A stretch of DNA of 64,000 nucleotides, taken from assembly GCA_034440635.1 (NCBI GenBank), contig JAOTON010001042.1, positions 24,826 through 88,825 of the forward strand. The letters run 5' to 3'. This stretch comes from Lepas anatifera. Taxonomy: Eukaryota; Arthropoda; Thecostraca; Lepadidae. The translations under genes were made by a program, and so were the position numbers. Under the pieces are notes generated by a model. It ran no database searches and was not told where the DNA came from. It saw nothing but the letters and a program-made list of their open reading frames with translations. Below are positions 1 to 9,010 of this stretch, piece after piece. Each line of letters starts with the position of its first letter. Position 1 is the first letter of the stretch.

Positions 1-1
1 G

Positions 2-385
2 CAGTGCCCTGGGGGAGGCCGTTTCTGCCACGCCTGTCATGCAGGTGTCCATGGGAAATGTCATGCCAAAAATGTAATTTATAGGATAGATTGTAAGCTT
101 TGCGAACCAGGCAAGTCATTTTATATCGGTGAGAGCCAGAGGGCCGTTAGACTAAGATTTAACGAACACTTAGGTGATGCTAGAAATAAGAGGCAGGAAA
201 CACCTTTCGGCCAACACAGATTAACCATGCATCCGAATGATGAGCTGACAGCAGACAACTTGAGCATCAAAATTCTAAAATACGCCAGTGATGGCCCAAA
301 CAGAAAAATCGCAGAATCATTCCTCATTCGGCGCTACAGACCTACTCTCAACACGCAAACATCCTCCTGGCCACTCTTGCGGTAA
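2..385 (+). pseudogene. Penelope-like element, C-terminal GIY-YIG endonuclease (5' end outside window)
   Basis: This is an open reading frame cut by the left window edge and ending at the TAA at 383-385. It reads a cysteine pair region (FCHACHAG...GKCHAK), then VIYRIDCKLC, FYIGES, RLRFNEHLGDARN and TPFGQHRL. That order is the zinc-knuckle plus GIY-YIG endonuclease module (VIY for GIY, FYIG for YIG, then the R-x-x-x-E-H helix) typical of Penelope-like retroelements. The module nicks the target site for reverse transcription. The reverse transcriptase part must lie to the left of the window, so the element cannot be judged intact. The visible 128 codons are uninterrupted. It resembles the other PLE copies in this window in layout but is clearly a different subfamily from the 15-17 kb pair. 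Confidence 0.85.
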
Positions 386-700
386 ATTCGACATACGGGG
401 ACACTTTCTCAGACGCATGCTCAGACATAACACACCATACACATTGTTCCATTTCACCTTCGGCAAGAGGGTATTGGGACTGCCCACACTTTTTATTTCG
501 ACCAAAAGTTTACCTTAGGCCTCCAGTCACTCGGTATTTGGAAAAAGGTTACCTCAGGCCTCTAGCCACCTCCATCTTTCACCCCTCGCCTGACGATGGT
601 CCAAGACCGAAACGTTGTATTTACCTCATCCCACGCTTTTTTTCTTATCTTTACCTTGACGTAGCCTTTTTGGGCTTTTTAGGGTGTAGACGTTTTAGTT
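386..700 (+). repeat. Presumed 3' region of the Penelope-like element
   Basis: Non-coding sequence follows the GIY-YIG stop. Two imperfect direct copies of a motif like TTACCTYAGGCCTCYAG lie near 508 and 548. At 589-617 is CTGACGA, a short GGTC/GACC stem with CAA loop, then GAAAC. That is the arrangement found in the hammerhead-ribozyme-like motifs of PLE terminal repeats, but no convincing stem I is visible. The end of the element is not defined. The following stretch to about 828 shows nothing recognisable. Confidence 0.45.
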
Positions 701-828
701 TCTGGACTTTGGCGTTTTAGGCTGCCAGTCTTTTTGCGCTTTTACTGTCATCTGTATCATCTTTTAGGGTCCTAGGTCATTCCCACAAAAATGCATATCA
801 TTAGAACTGCAAAGCCAAGGCGAGTCTA

Positions 829-1250
829 ATGAAGCTAAAATAAACGCTCTATCACCATCTGTTACTGAGTTATTCAGTAAAAACCATATTTCCCATGTAT
901 TACCAATGGAGAGGTCATGCTTCGTACCTGACCTTAGGTCATCGATATAAAAAATACCGGAACATGTTTTAGAGAACTCGGTGAGCCCATTATGTGATAT
1001 GAGTTTCAATTGAATAAGTTCACCCTGCTCCGACTTATGCTATCCTAAACTTTTTTGAGGTCGCGTCACTTGACCTGTACTGGTGACCTGACCTGAGATG
1101 ACCTATCCTTAAAATTTTCACAAAAGTTGCAAAAATGATGAGGGAAAAGGTACACCAAGTACGGCGGCGCTGCGCGCCACCGTTGTTCTGCTGTCTCCGA
1201 AAAACCCGAGGGGGGGCGGGTACCCGCTCCCCCGTCAATGCGCGTGTTAA
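829..1250 (-). repeat. AGGTCA-rich repeat, family A, copy 1
   Basis: This is the reverse complement of the copies at 44985-45420 and 63030-63410. Shared landmarks are the CACATAATGAGCCCA-type block, the ATCGATGACCTAAGGTCAGGTAC-type block, the run of AGGTCA half-sites, a GC-rich hairpin (here near 1161-1183) and a GC-rich end containing the palindrome GCGGGTACCCGC. TGACCTTAGGTCA lies at 930-942. No coding potential is supported; ORFs here are chance. Confidence 0.75.
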
Positions 1251-1853
1251 TTCAAGGCAACACTAACAGCATATTTGCAAATAGTATGCAAACGTGGTTA
1301 ACCTAGACTGATGATTTGCGGGGATAGACTAAAATTGTGAACATCATAGTATTTTAAGAATATTTGTGAATATCAAAGGTTTTAGGAAACCTTTTCTTTT
1401 TCTCTGCCCCCTTCCTTCTCCGCCTCCCAGACTTTGTGACTGATGCTCACTGAGCTTTTAACGAGAAATCGTAATATTCAGCATACAGATGAAAAGTTTT
1501 GAAATCTCTATCCGTTAGCTCCCCCACGCGGTGCACATTAGCTTGATTAATCTCCAAATCTCCAAACGGGTCCATTTCCATCTTTCCAACTTTTCTTTGG
1601 AACAAGAAGCGCGCTTCATAGTTGCATAAATGTGAACCTCCACATTTCCAGGCACGCCACTGGTCATTGTAACGATAGTCAGCTCATCATCTTTCTCATC
1701 CTCATAACTAATATATTTTGTTATGGTATGATTATGATATGCATCTGATCCGCTCCGCTATCTTGCGCACTTAAAACAACTTATTTTGCTTCTTTTCCTG
1801 CAAAAAATTGATCTGTGGCATTGCTAACAGCTATGCTTTCGATATTTTTATGT
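1251..1853. other. Non-coding stretch, no feature recognised
   Basis: AT-rich unique-looking DNA. I see no long ORF, repeat match to the rest of the window or RNA gene. Confidence 0.5.
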
Positions 1854-1940
1854 CTCCATGGCTGGAGATTTCTTCTCGATCCAGGAGGGGTTCTGGATGG
1901 TTTAACGCTGGCACTGCAATCCAAGCCCTAGACAAAGTCT
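1854..1940 (+). repeat. Short dispersed repeat, family D, copy 1
   Basis: The segment with CCATGG...CTGGAGATTTCTTCTCGATCCAG and CAATCCAAGCCCTA matches 19661-19745 in the same orientation with indels. It is about 90 bp; its termini and class are unknown. Confidence 0.6.
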
Positions 1941-2197
1941 GTGGGAGACAAAAAATACAGGCAGGTCTTGAACCCTCCTCCTAACCCCCGGGATGTTCAC
2001 TCATTATAGTTTCACTTGACTAGAACCAAGCAAAAATAGTGATAGTTGCGTTTTAGACAGAAGTTCTAGAACTTCCCAAGCTTTCACCCATTTTAAACTG
2101 TTCCAGACGTTTGACACTGCACCATCTCGCCAAAACAAACCAGCGCGGCGGCCGCGAAAATTTCCAACTCATTTTTGTCAGCTGGTCATTGGCTTTC

Positions 2198-2369
2198 AAT
2201 CATTAGTGGACACAAGGGGGCTAGGAAGGCTCAAGCCCCCCCTACCGAAATGTCAGTGTGCCTAAAGTACCTAAATGTATTACTGAGGGCTGTTCCGAGG
2301 CCATGGCGGGGGAGGCTCAAGACCCCTAACCCCCCCACCACCCAATGAAGTCCTCAATCCGCTACTGTT
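2198..2369 (+). mobile_element. hAT-type MITE, family F, copy 1
   Basis: It starts AGTGGACACAAGGGGG and ends AATCCGCTACTG. It contains the blocks GGCTCAAGCCCCC, CGAAATGTCAGTGTGCCTA and GAGGCTCAAGACCCCTAAC, shared with copies at 57843-58950 and 61832-61984. Termini of the form CAGTGGCGGATCC...GGATYCGCCACTG are characteristic of non-autonomous hAT elements. No clean 8-bp duplication is visible here. Confidence 0.6.
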
Positions 2370-2795
2370 CCCTATCCTCTCTATCCACTACACACAATCA
2401 ATCAAGGGGAAAAGACAAGGCTCTGTTAGCTTTTAGTCAGTGCTAAAATTTCGATAAGTTTTCAAAACCCCTGAAAATTGTATTTAATAACGCCTTTACA
2501 AAATACTGGAACCATCTTGCATGTTTCCGTTAACATTATGTGATAATCATTCCCAAAATAAGACAGACCCCGAAAACGGTAGGAAGCATTTCATGAACTT
2601 CAAAGTTTCCAAACGTATCGACATTGCACTAAAAATCTTCAGATTTGATGAAAAATATATAAACTGGCAACCCTGCATTCGCAGGACCCACAATACCTCC
2701 CTTCCCTCTAGGTAACATTGTGCACCTAACCCACCAGACGGGAGGACAGGACACATCCTTTTCCTCATTTTCAGCGGCTCGCAGATGTCCGCAAC

Positions 2796-3173
2796 GCCCA
2801 GCGGGTCATTTTTGTCCGCTTCATATTTGACGATGTATCATGGCAAATCCGTTCAAGAAAATCTTACTCCTTCTTCACCATCTGACTCCTAGTGGTCTTG
2901 GCTTAATGTCAATCATGCAAACCCTTTTCAGCTTTCCATATGTTATTGCGAGAAACAAAATTTGCAGAGCTATCTCCCTCTGACCAAAAGCTCGCCAAAA
3001 TAAGCTCCACCAAAATCGTCCCATAAAAACCTAGAATTTGCAAATGCATTTTTCCAGCTTGTCCACGCTCTGAAACACACATCCATATCATAAACATGAA
3101 GATCACTTCACTGGTACCGATTCTGCAGCCAGTCAAAGTCAGAGGACAAAATGACCCGCTGGGCGTTAATGGG
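2796..3173. mobile_element. piggyBac-type MITE with terminal inverted repeats
   Basis: Left AACGCCCAGCGGGTCATTTT (about 2796-2815) is inverted at the right as AAAATGACCCGCTGGGCGTT (about 3149-3168). The right end continues AATGGG and abuts TTAA at 3174-3177, so read outward-in the end is TTAA-CCCATTAACGCCCAGCGGG. The CCC start next to TTAA is the signature of piggyBac-superfamily ends. The left terminus is more eroded. There is no transposase inside. Confidence 0.6.
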
Positions 3174-3209
3174 TTAAAATGATTCATGAGGTCGCTGTAC
3201 GATATTGAT

Positions 3210-3722
3210 CTAGATTGGTTCCGACAGTTTGCGTTCAACCATAGAAGAAATGTGTTGTACCCTGTCGACTCTAGTCAAGTGAACAGCAGCTGCTGCGCCC
3301 CAAATAACACTACAATACTCGAGGACCGAACGAACGTGTGCATAGTAAGATACGAGAGCAGCTGATAGGCTGAGATTTCCTCCTTCACCGGATTTTTGGA
3401 ATGATCTTATTAAAAAACCAAGAGTTCTGTTGGCCTTTTTCACCATGTTTTCAATTTGAGGACGAAACGTGAGTTTTGTGTCTAAAATGACGCCCAAATC
3501 TCGAATTTTTCCAACACGTTCCAACTCTATATTTTCGACAGAATACGTTGCCAGAACCGGTTTTGTTTTAAACGTCATGCAGAAGTGTTTGCACTTGTCC
3601 GGGTTTAGATTCAATCGCCAAAGTTTGGACCATCGACACACTCGATCAATATCGCCCTGAAGCAAGGCTGCATCAGTCTCGCACTTGACCTGACGATATA
3701 TTTTCAAGTCGTCAGCGAACAT
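3210..3722 (-). pseudogene. CR1-like LINE reverse transcriptase, 3' fragment
   Basis: A 170-codon reading frame begins at the FADD box (MFADDLKIYRQV), the catalytic palm motif C of reverse transcriptase. It continues through LNLNPDKCKHF, KIRDLGVILDTKLTFRPQI and SVLEYCSVIWG, the usual downstream order of CR1/Jockey-group LINE proteins. Fingers, motif A and the endonuclease are missing, so this is a 5'-truncated copy. Upstream it runs into the family B repeat near 3769. Downstream the TTAA-flanked MITE begins right after its tail (3174). The frame is open here but the protein cannot be functional. Confidence 0.85.
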
Positions 3723-3768
3723 GAGACAATGGGAGGAGGAAATCTTATCCGGATGGGATGAGAGGGAT

Positions 3769-4112
3769 CAATGGGAGAGGTCACCTCGTGACTTGACCTA
3801 AGGTCACGAAATTGAAAATCCCGGATATACACCGTATAGACCCTGGAGGGGTTATAAAGTGTAGAAAGTTTCAAATTGATCGACTGAGAAATGTAGCTCT
3901 TATAGAGCTCAAAAGTTGAAGTGAGATGACCATGGTTTAGCTCGCCTGGTGACCTGACATTGGGTGACCAGGGGTAAAAAATTTCGGGGATGGTGAGAAA
4001 ATGATGGGGTGAGAGATAGAGCCCTCAACCGCGGTGCTGCGTCTCGTCGTTTTCCTTTCATCCCGAAAAAAACCTTAGGGGCCATCGATGCCCCCGGTGG
4101 GGCGAGGGTTAA
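3769..4112 (+). repeat. AGGTCA-rich repeat, family B, copy 1 (3' half)
   Basis: From AATGGGAGAGGTCACC to GGGGCGAGGGTTAA it matches 27197-27540 almost base for base, and 47195-47440 more loosely. It contains TGACCTAAGGTCA at 3794-3806 and ends in a GC-rich block (GAAAAAAACCTTAGGGGCC...GTGGGGCGAGGG). The 5' half present in the 26.7-kb copy is absent. Confidence 0.75.
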
Positions 4113-5170
4113 ATGGATAGACAAAATTCAGTTTAGGAAGTAGATGAGTGATGCTGAGAGATCCACGCCAGAGTCTAAGTACGAAGCCGTCGACCAATCC
4201 GTTAACAAATTTGGCGAGCTTAGAGAACCTTTTATCCCACTTATTTTTGAAATAAAAAAATAGCTCGCACAGGGAACTGATGTGGTTATTTGGTGACGAT
4301 TCAGCTTGTGGCAGATTTTGGTTAGACCGATTTGGGTACGCCCTCCAAATGACACTTTTATTGCTACGTTGCATGGCAAAGTTTGACAACTATAAGCGAA
4401 AGGAAAAATCCTGCCATCACTAGCTTTTAGCACCCGCTGCTCTCCCGGAAGCAGGAAGTTGCATCTGATGCGCCCACCCGAGAAGTTCGGCGCTTATACG
4501 AACACATTTTTCAAATATAATTCTACAGAGATGTCAAGGATGTTAGGATGATTCCAGAAATGCAGCATGCCTCATGTTGTTGTTGTTAATTTTGCGAACA
4601 ACTGAGAATTTAAAATACACACGGCACTGATTAGAAGATTAGACACCGGTATATAATGTTTCGTCTCTCCTTTGCAATCTTACAATAGAGAAAAGTATTT
4701 CAAATTTTCAAATACGCCCTTATGATTAGGTGCAGATAATGCATCGTAGCCACTGGTCTTAAAGGTAGGATAAACAATAATAGGGTACCCTTAGACATTT
4801 TTAAATCAGCATGCACACTATGTTGGACTACTGGAAGCCATTCGGCAATCGAATATTTTATTTTACCCTTAGAGCCCATTCCTGACGTATGACCAGTCAT
4901 GTTTGGACATCACTCACGGCGTCGTATTTCGCCTATCTGTCATATCTGGCAGAAAGTTGGCTGCACCTTAAGGGCCGGTGACAGCCAGCAGACAAAATTT
5001 CTAAAGACGGCTTCTTATTTGCATGAAAACATAGGGATCACCTTTGACCTTACAGTTAAGGCCTTACTCACTTAGAATGTGAATTAGGGAGCTACATCTT
5101 TCCCTTCTCAGCCCCCTGGTATCTAACAAAGGAAGCAACTAGCTCTTGTTTTTGTGTCTGCCCTCTGAAC
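4113..5170. other. Non-coding stretch, no feature recognised
   Basis: Mixed composition with several short overlapping ORFs that have no recognisable domain. I see no repeat shared with the rest of the window. Confidence 0.4.
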
Positions 5171-5233
5171 TGAGAAAGCTTATTTTTATATAACTGGCTT
5201 GAGGGGATAGTCCCCACACTGCGATCTGCAAAA

Positions 5234-5575
5234 ATGTTTACCAAAACCCACTTAAGGGAGAACATTGAGGATCCCCAAATTAAGCACGCCACTCTTAAAT
5301 TAAAATACACTGTATTTGAAATCCAGGTGACAGAACTTCGAAGAGATATATCGGAACTAAGAAGTGAACTGACGTTGGCTCACGTTCTGTATCAGGTAGA
5401 AGTCGCTGCACAAGAACATGTGGAGAGATGCTGGAATATGTTCTTACTGAATATTGATCGTAAAGGAAGTAGTAATAGACAAGGACAGAGGCTGTATTCG
5501 AAGTCATCCACAGTTATAAAAACAGTTGTGGCGACACCACGCAGAGCTGCAAAAAGTCAGGCTCTCGGGTCATAA
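5234..5575 (+). CDS. Unrecognised coiled-coil ORF interrupted by a hAT element
   Basis: A 113-codon frame starts at the ATG at 5234; the frame is open upstream to a TGA at 5171, so it may be an internal or last exon rather than a complete gene. Residues about 30-55 (FEIQVTELRRDISELRSEL) look like a short coiled coil; the remainder is basic. I do not recognise the family. Codons TVVATPR lie exactly at the 5' target duplication of the hAT element (5534-5541), and the last 10 or so codons of the present frame are transposon sequence. With the insertion removed, the frame would run on into 8130 for only a few codons (HAVDR) before a stop. This suggests the element hit near the C-terminus of an older reading frame. 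It could be a host exon or part of an older transposon; certainty is low. Confidence 0.4.
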   Translation: MFTKTHLRENIEDPQIKHATLKLKYTVFEIQVTELRRDISELRSELTLAHVLYQVEVAAQEHVERCWNMFLLNIDRKGSSNRQGQRLYSKSSTVIKTVVATPRRAAKSQALGS

Positions 5576-5780
5576 AGTGCCCGACAGATTTTAGGGCACG
5601 GTATGGTCTTGCGACAGATCTTACAATCTGTGAGAAAAAAATCTTGAAAGGAAGCAGAAAATATTTTTTGTTCTAAAAAAACTTAATATTAGAATTGTCA
5701 CCTCTTTCACTCAACAAGTTTTTCATGAATTTGCACCTCTCCCATATCAAGCCAGTGTGCGGCAAGAACCGATGGAAAAT

Positions 5781-5900
5781 CGAGGGACTTATGAATCGAG
5801 GGACCTTTGAATAGAGGGCCTTATGCACAGAGGGTCTTTTCGAGGGACTTATGAATCGAGGAACCTTTGAATAGAGGGCCTTATGTACAGAGGGCCTTTT
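5781..5900 (+). repeat. Two tandem 60-bp units inside the hAT element
   Basis: Units 5781-5840 and 5841-5900 both start CGAGGGACTTATGAATCGAG and end in CTTTT; they differ at only a few positions. They lie near the left end of the element. Confidence 0.85.
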
Positions 5901-5942
5901 AAACATCACCCAGAAAATCCTCTGCTGGAAAAATTCCTTCAC

Positions 5943-6000
5943 CGGCCTGTCGGGCCCGATTTGTATTCCATAGCACGCGACAGCTTGGCCCGACAGGCCG
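5943..6000. promoter_or_regulatory. Perfect 14-bp inverted repeat in a GC-rich, promoter-like stretch
   Basis: CGGCCTGTCGGGCC (5943-5956) is exactly inverted as GGCCCGACAGGCCG (5987-6000) around a 30-base spacer. The following 160 bases are CpG-containing and precede the ATG at 6162. It may be a transposase-binding or promoter element; neither is proven. Confidence 0.4.
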
Positions 6001-6161
6001 CCGTAAAGGTAAAGGCGACAGGCAAAACAGTTTTTTTCCTTCGTTTCCTTCGTTTGGAAGTACGCTCAACGCTGCCGCAAGGGCGCTGTTTGAACAAAGC
6101 CGGTGTAAAAGGTATCTGGTCTGAAAAGCAGCCCTGCGGTTTGGTGTGTTGCCTTGTGGAT

Positions 6162-6218
6162 ATGGCGGAGGCCAAGGCCCTAGAATCCCGTGGTGTGGTG
6201 GAGGCAATACGTTGCAAG
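6162..6218 (+). CDS. Candidate first coding exon inside the hAT element
   Basis: It opens with ATGGCGGAGGCC in a good translation context and reads MAEAKALESRGVVEAIRCK. A splice-donor-like AAG|GTTGTG follows at 6218/6219 (weak, because it lacks the consensus RAGT). It sits just downstream of the GC-rich inverted-repeat region, as a captured promoter plus first exon would. No family is recognised. The same frame extends upstream to 5883, but that region overlaps the tandem repeat and is less gene-like. Confidence 0.3.
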
Positions 6219-6318
6219 GTTGTGTTTTTGATTATTTTTCTCTTGCATTACTTTGGTATACATCTTGAGTAAACTGGTTGAGCCTGGATTTCATCGTCCA
6301 TAGTTGAAGGGCTGATAA

Positions 6319-6546
6319 ATGGCTCCGATTAAGCTGAAGCCCCTTCCACCGTCCCGTGTCAAGCTTAAATGTGGATTTGAGGGATGTGGGTATTTTGGCG
6401 AGAAACGTTTTTTAAGGAGCATCAGCGAATCAAGCATTCTGGGCTGCCCTGCAAGTTCAGGAACAGTGGTTTTGGCCAAGGAGGTCGTTTTGAAGCATGG
6501 ATCAAACAGCGGGCAGATCAGAACAGTGTGGGGAGAAAACAAACAA
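6319..6546 (+). pseudogene. Candidate exon with frameshifted C2H2-like zinc finger inside the hAT element
   Basis: From the ATG at 6319 the frame reads MAPIKLKPLPPSRVKLKCGFEGCGYFGEK. After the run of six T at about 6407-6412 the neighbouring frame supplies FFKEHQRIKHSGLPCKF. Together they give C-x4-C-x11-H-x4-H, close to a C2H2 zinc finger, with a one- or two-base shift in the homopolymer. The segment ends at a perfect donor-like AA|GTAAGT at 6546/6547. No transposase domain follows. It may be a captured host zinc-finger exon or the remains of the element's own DNA-binding domain. Confidence 0.4.
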
Positions 6547-6629
6547 GTAAGTGATGTGGTGTTCGTTGTAATTTCGGCAGCTTACATTTATTTTCACACA
6601 GTATGTTATGCTCACTGTTGATCAATAAT

Positions 6630-8055
6630 TTTAAATGATATTAATAAGGGAAAAATGAATTTTACCAGCAGACTGGTCAAATTAGACTAAAACATTTGAT
6701 TTTCCCTTCCGTCTTCTTTTAAATCCAATGCCTGTTTGTCCAGAATTAACCACAAAAGTTGCATACCTTCATCAGTGGATTTGTAGATGCCAAAGAAACA
6801 AAACTCTTCACCTTTCCACATTAATTTGAGTTTTAAGTACCAAACTATTTCTCCTATTTCATTTTATTCACTCACCTAAATATGCCTATGATCTATGTCA
6901 AGGGGACAAAGATATAACAAAACACAGCCTAGTGCAACCTTTACTCATTCCTTTTACTCTTAACTTCCTTGGAAACATGATATTTATTTGACATTTACTA
7001 TCTAACTGACTTAAGGTTATTTATTAGCCTCATGAACTTCAGATCCTAAACCACGTACCCTCATGGAAATGAGCACGGCAATGCATGAAAAACTTTGAGA
7101 TAGCCAACAGCTTCAAAATTTAGATTTTTCATGTAAACATGCATTTAAAGTCATGGAAAGCTAATATTACATGTTTGTATTCAACTACAAGTAGCCATGA
7201 TCCTTAAAAAACACTTTCGAATATAAAAAAGTACCCTCCAATCTTGTTTGTCTGGCCATCAGAGCAAAATCCATATATAAATTTTGGGGGCTCCTTCCAA
7301 ATTACCCCCTCCCACCTCCAAAAAACTGAAATCATGAAAATCTGCAGAAGCTGGCATAAGTAACCGCATGGTATGGGAACCAGGTCAGCTTTCTTCCATT
7401 GCAAACTATATTTTTTAAGTATTCTGGGCTGGACTATGTAACATAATAACAAAATATCACTTATTCTCATTCTAGTGCAGCATTTTTTGTCAATGGCGGC
7501 TGCAGAGGACTGAAAAAGGGGGGCTGCTTTTCATGTTATTGTATATTTCCACCTGTGACCTAAATAATCTGAATTCAAGACTGAGTCTTATTCAAGACCC
7601 AGTCGAGCTGACTTTGACACACACTATTTGTATGTTGTACGTCCACAAATCTCAAATTACATCCAATAATAAATTTCCTTTACCAATGGTGACTCCAGAA
7701 AATGAGAATTGGTGGTTCGGTATTCAATTTGTTATAGGTTTCTGCCGATAACCTTAATTTCCTGAGCGTGTCTGATAATTGAAAACCCGAAGAACAGTCT
7801 CAGTTCTAGAGTTTTGAAAATTAATAGACTTGTGTCATTCCACTTAGATTTTCCATAGGCGGCTTCAGAGCACGAAAAATAAGGATATCACACATATAAG
7901 GATCAGAGCACAAAAATAAGGATAATGATATCCATTGGTGCCAAACTTGAAGTTTTTTATGCTAATTTTAGTATTTTCTATTAAGAATGTGGAAAAAGAA
8001 AAGGAACATTTTACCAATTGAATGGGTTTTAGACAATTTTAATAGTCCTATCCTA
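6630..8055. other. AT-rich interior of the hAT element, no gene recognised
   Basis: Low-GC sequence without a convincing ORF. A short ATAAGGATA-type repetition lies near 7878-7935. It may be intronic to the cargo. Confidence 0.5.
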
Positions 8056-8304
8056 ACCACCCGACAGATTTGGAGGTTTTTTCGAAAGTGCCCGACAGAT
8101 TTGAGATTTTTTGCAGCTCTGACACCACGTCACGCTGTTGATAGATGAGTAGATGGGGTGGGATGACATATTGACTAGGTGGAACCTCAGTTTAATACAG
8201 TTATACCTACGACACTATCACATGAAAAGTACATACATTTGAAATAAAATATCATAATTTCACTCCACATGCAGCGCATCTTCGCATATCGACATGAGAA
8301 ACGC

Positions 8305-8740
8305 TTAAAGAGAATGTGGCACCTTTATAACGTGATTTTTATTGAGATAGCCAAGTTGTAAAGCATGCCGGAAAACCCAGTACTTAATATCTCATTTGTC
8401 TTGGGCCTCGAAATGTCCGAAGAGAAAAGCTAAACACATACCTGAAATGTCCCCAAAATGTACCAAAGGAGCCGGCTGCAGTTGTCACCTGTTGCCGTGA
8501 CGACATGCTGACGTCACGGCTGCAGTTGTCAGGCCAATTGAATATGGTCTTTATTTCTTTCCATAGATAAGCATTTTAAATTTCAAAATATTGAGCTTAT
8601 TGTCCATTTTTTAAAACCAATAATGGACATTTTCATCATTTCCGCTAAAAATACTTTTAATCACACCAAATTACGGGATTCGACCAAGACCTTGGTCGAA
8701 TTCCGGAATTTAGTGTCGCACCTGTGCCACATTCCCTTTG
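8305..8740 (+). mobile_element. TTAA-associated MITE, family G, copy 1
   Basis: It starts TTAAAGAGAATGTGGCACCTT and ends GTGCCACATTCCCTTT. Interior blocks (ATAACGTGATTTT, GAGATAGCCAAGTTGTAAAG, TGACGTCACG, TATTGAGCTTATTG, GGGATTCGACCAAG) match the copies at 35887-36340 (same orientation) and 59123-59579 (inverted). An internal duplication of the GGTCGAAT end region is present here. Confidence 0.8.
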
Positions 8741-8869
8741 GCGCACGGTAGAACACAGGAACTGAAAGCACCTTCATATCAGCGGGCAGGTCGTTATAAA
8801 TCGAAGGACCCCGGGGCCATAAACCTGCGCTGACCCATAAACCACGGGAACCCGAATGTTTCGGTCCCG

Positions 8870-9010
8870 CCTCGTGCTGCGCTCTCGCGAGAACCGAAGG
8901 AGGTCCTTGAATCCCCGGGCCAGCTCCTCTGGCTCTCCGAAGCGCGCTACCTTGTAGTGCGCAGTTGTGCCTTGTACAGCTCAGAGACTCGAATTCCTAG
9001 AACAGTACGG
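8870..9010. promoter_or_regulatory. CpG-rich stretch with TCTCGCGAGA palindrome
   Basis: TCTCGCGAGA lies at 8883-8892, inside a CpG-rich region. This decamer is a known core-promoter-type motif in animals, often at TATA-less bidirectional promoters. No gene start can be tied to it here. Confidence 0.3.

Larger units (their letters stand above)
5542..8121 (+). mobile_element. Complete hAT-type element, 2580 bp, with perfect 8-bp target duplication
   Basis: The left end CAGAGCTGCAAAAA (5542-5555) is inverted at the right as TTTTTGCAGCTCTG (8108-8121). The 8 bases outside are identical on both sides: ACACCACG at 5534-5541 and 8122-8129. An 8-bp duplication with CA...TG ends is the hallmark of hAT transposition. 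The subterminal motif CCCGACAGATTT recurs at about 5580, 8060 and 8091, as expected of transposase-binding repeats. No hAT transposase (no BED finger plus dimerisation region) is visible inside, so the copy looks non-autonomous. It holds a 60-bp tandem duplication, a GC-rich promoter-like stretch and two exon-like segments, annotated separately. Confidence 0.88.

Noticed and set aside
1035..1238. Reading frame in the GC-rich end of family A
   Set aside because: Lies wholly in a non-coding repeat whose other copies do not keep the frame.
3909..4433. Overlapping minus-strand frames
   Set aside because: Partly in family B repeat; not conserved in other copies and no domain.
5781..5900. CRISPR-like repetition
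   Set aside because: Only two directly adjacent 60-bp units without spacers, inside a eukaryotic transposon.
5883..6217. 129-codon plus-strand and 92-102-codon minus-strand frames
   Set aside because: They run through the tandem repeat and the inverted repeat of the hAT element; only the short ATG exon at 6162 has supporting signals.
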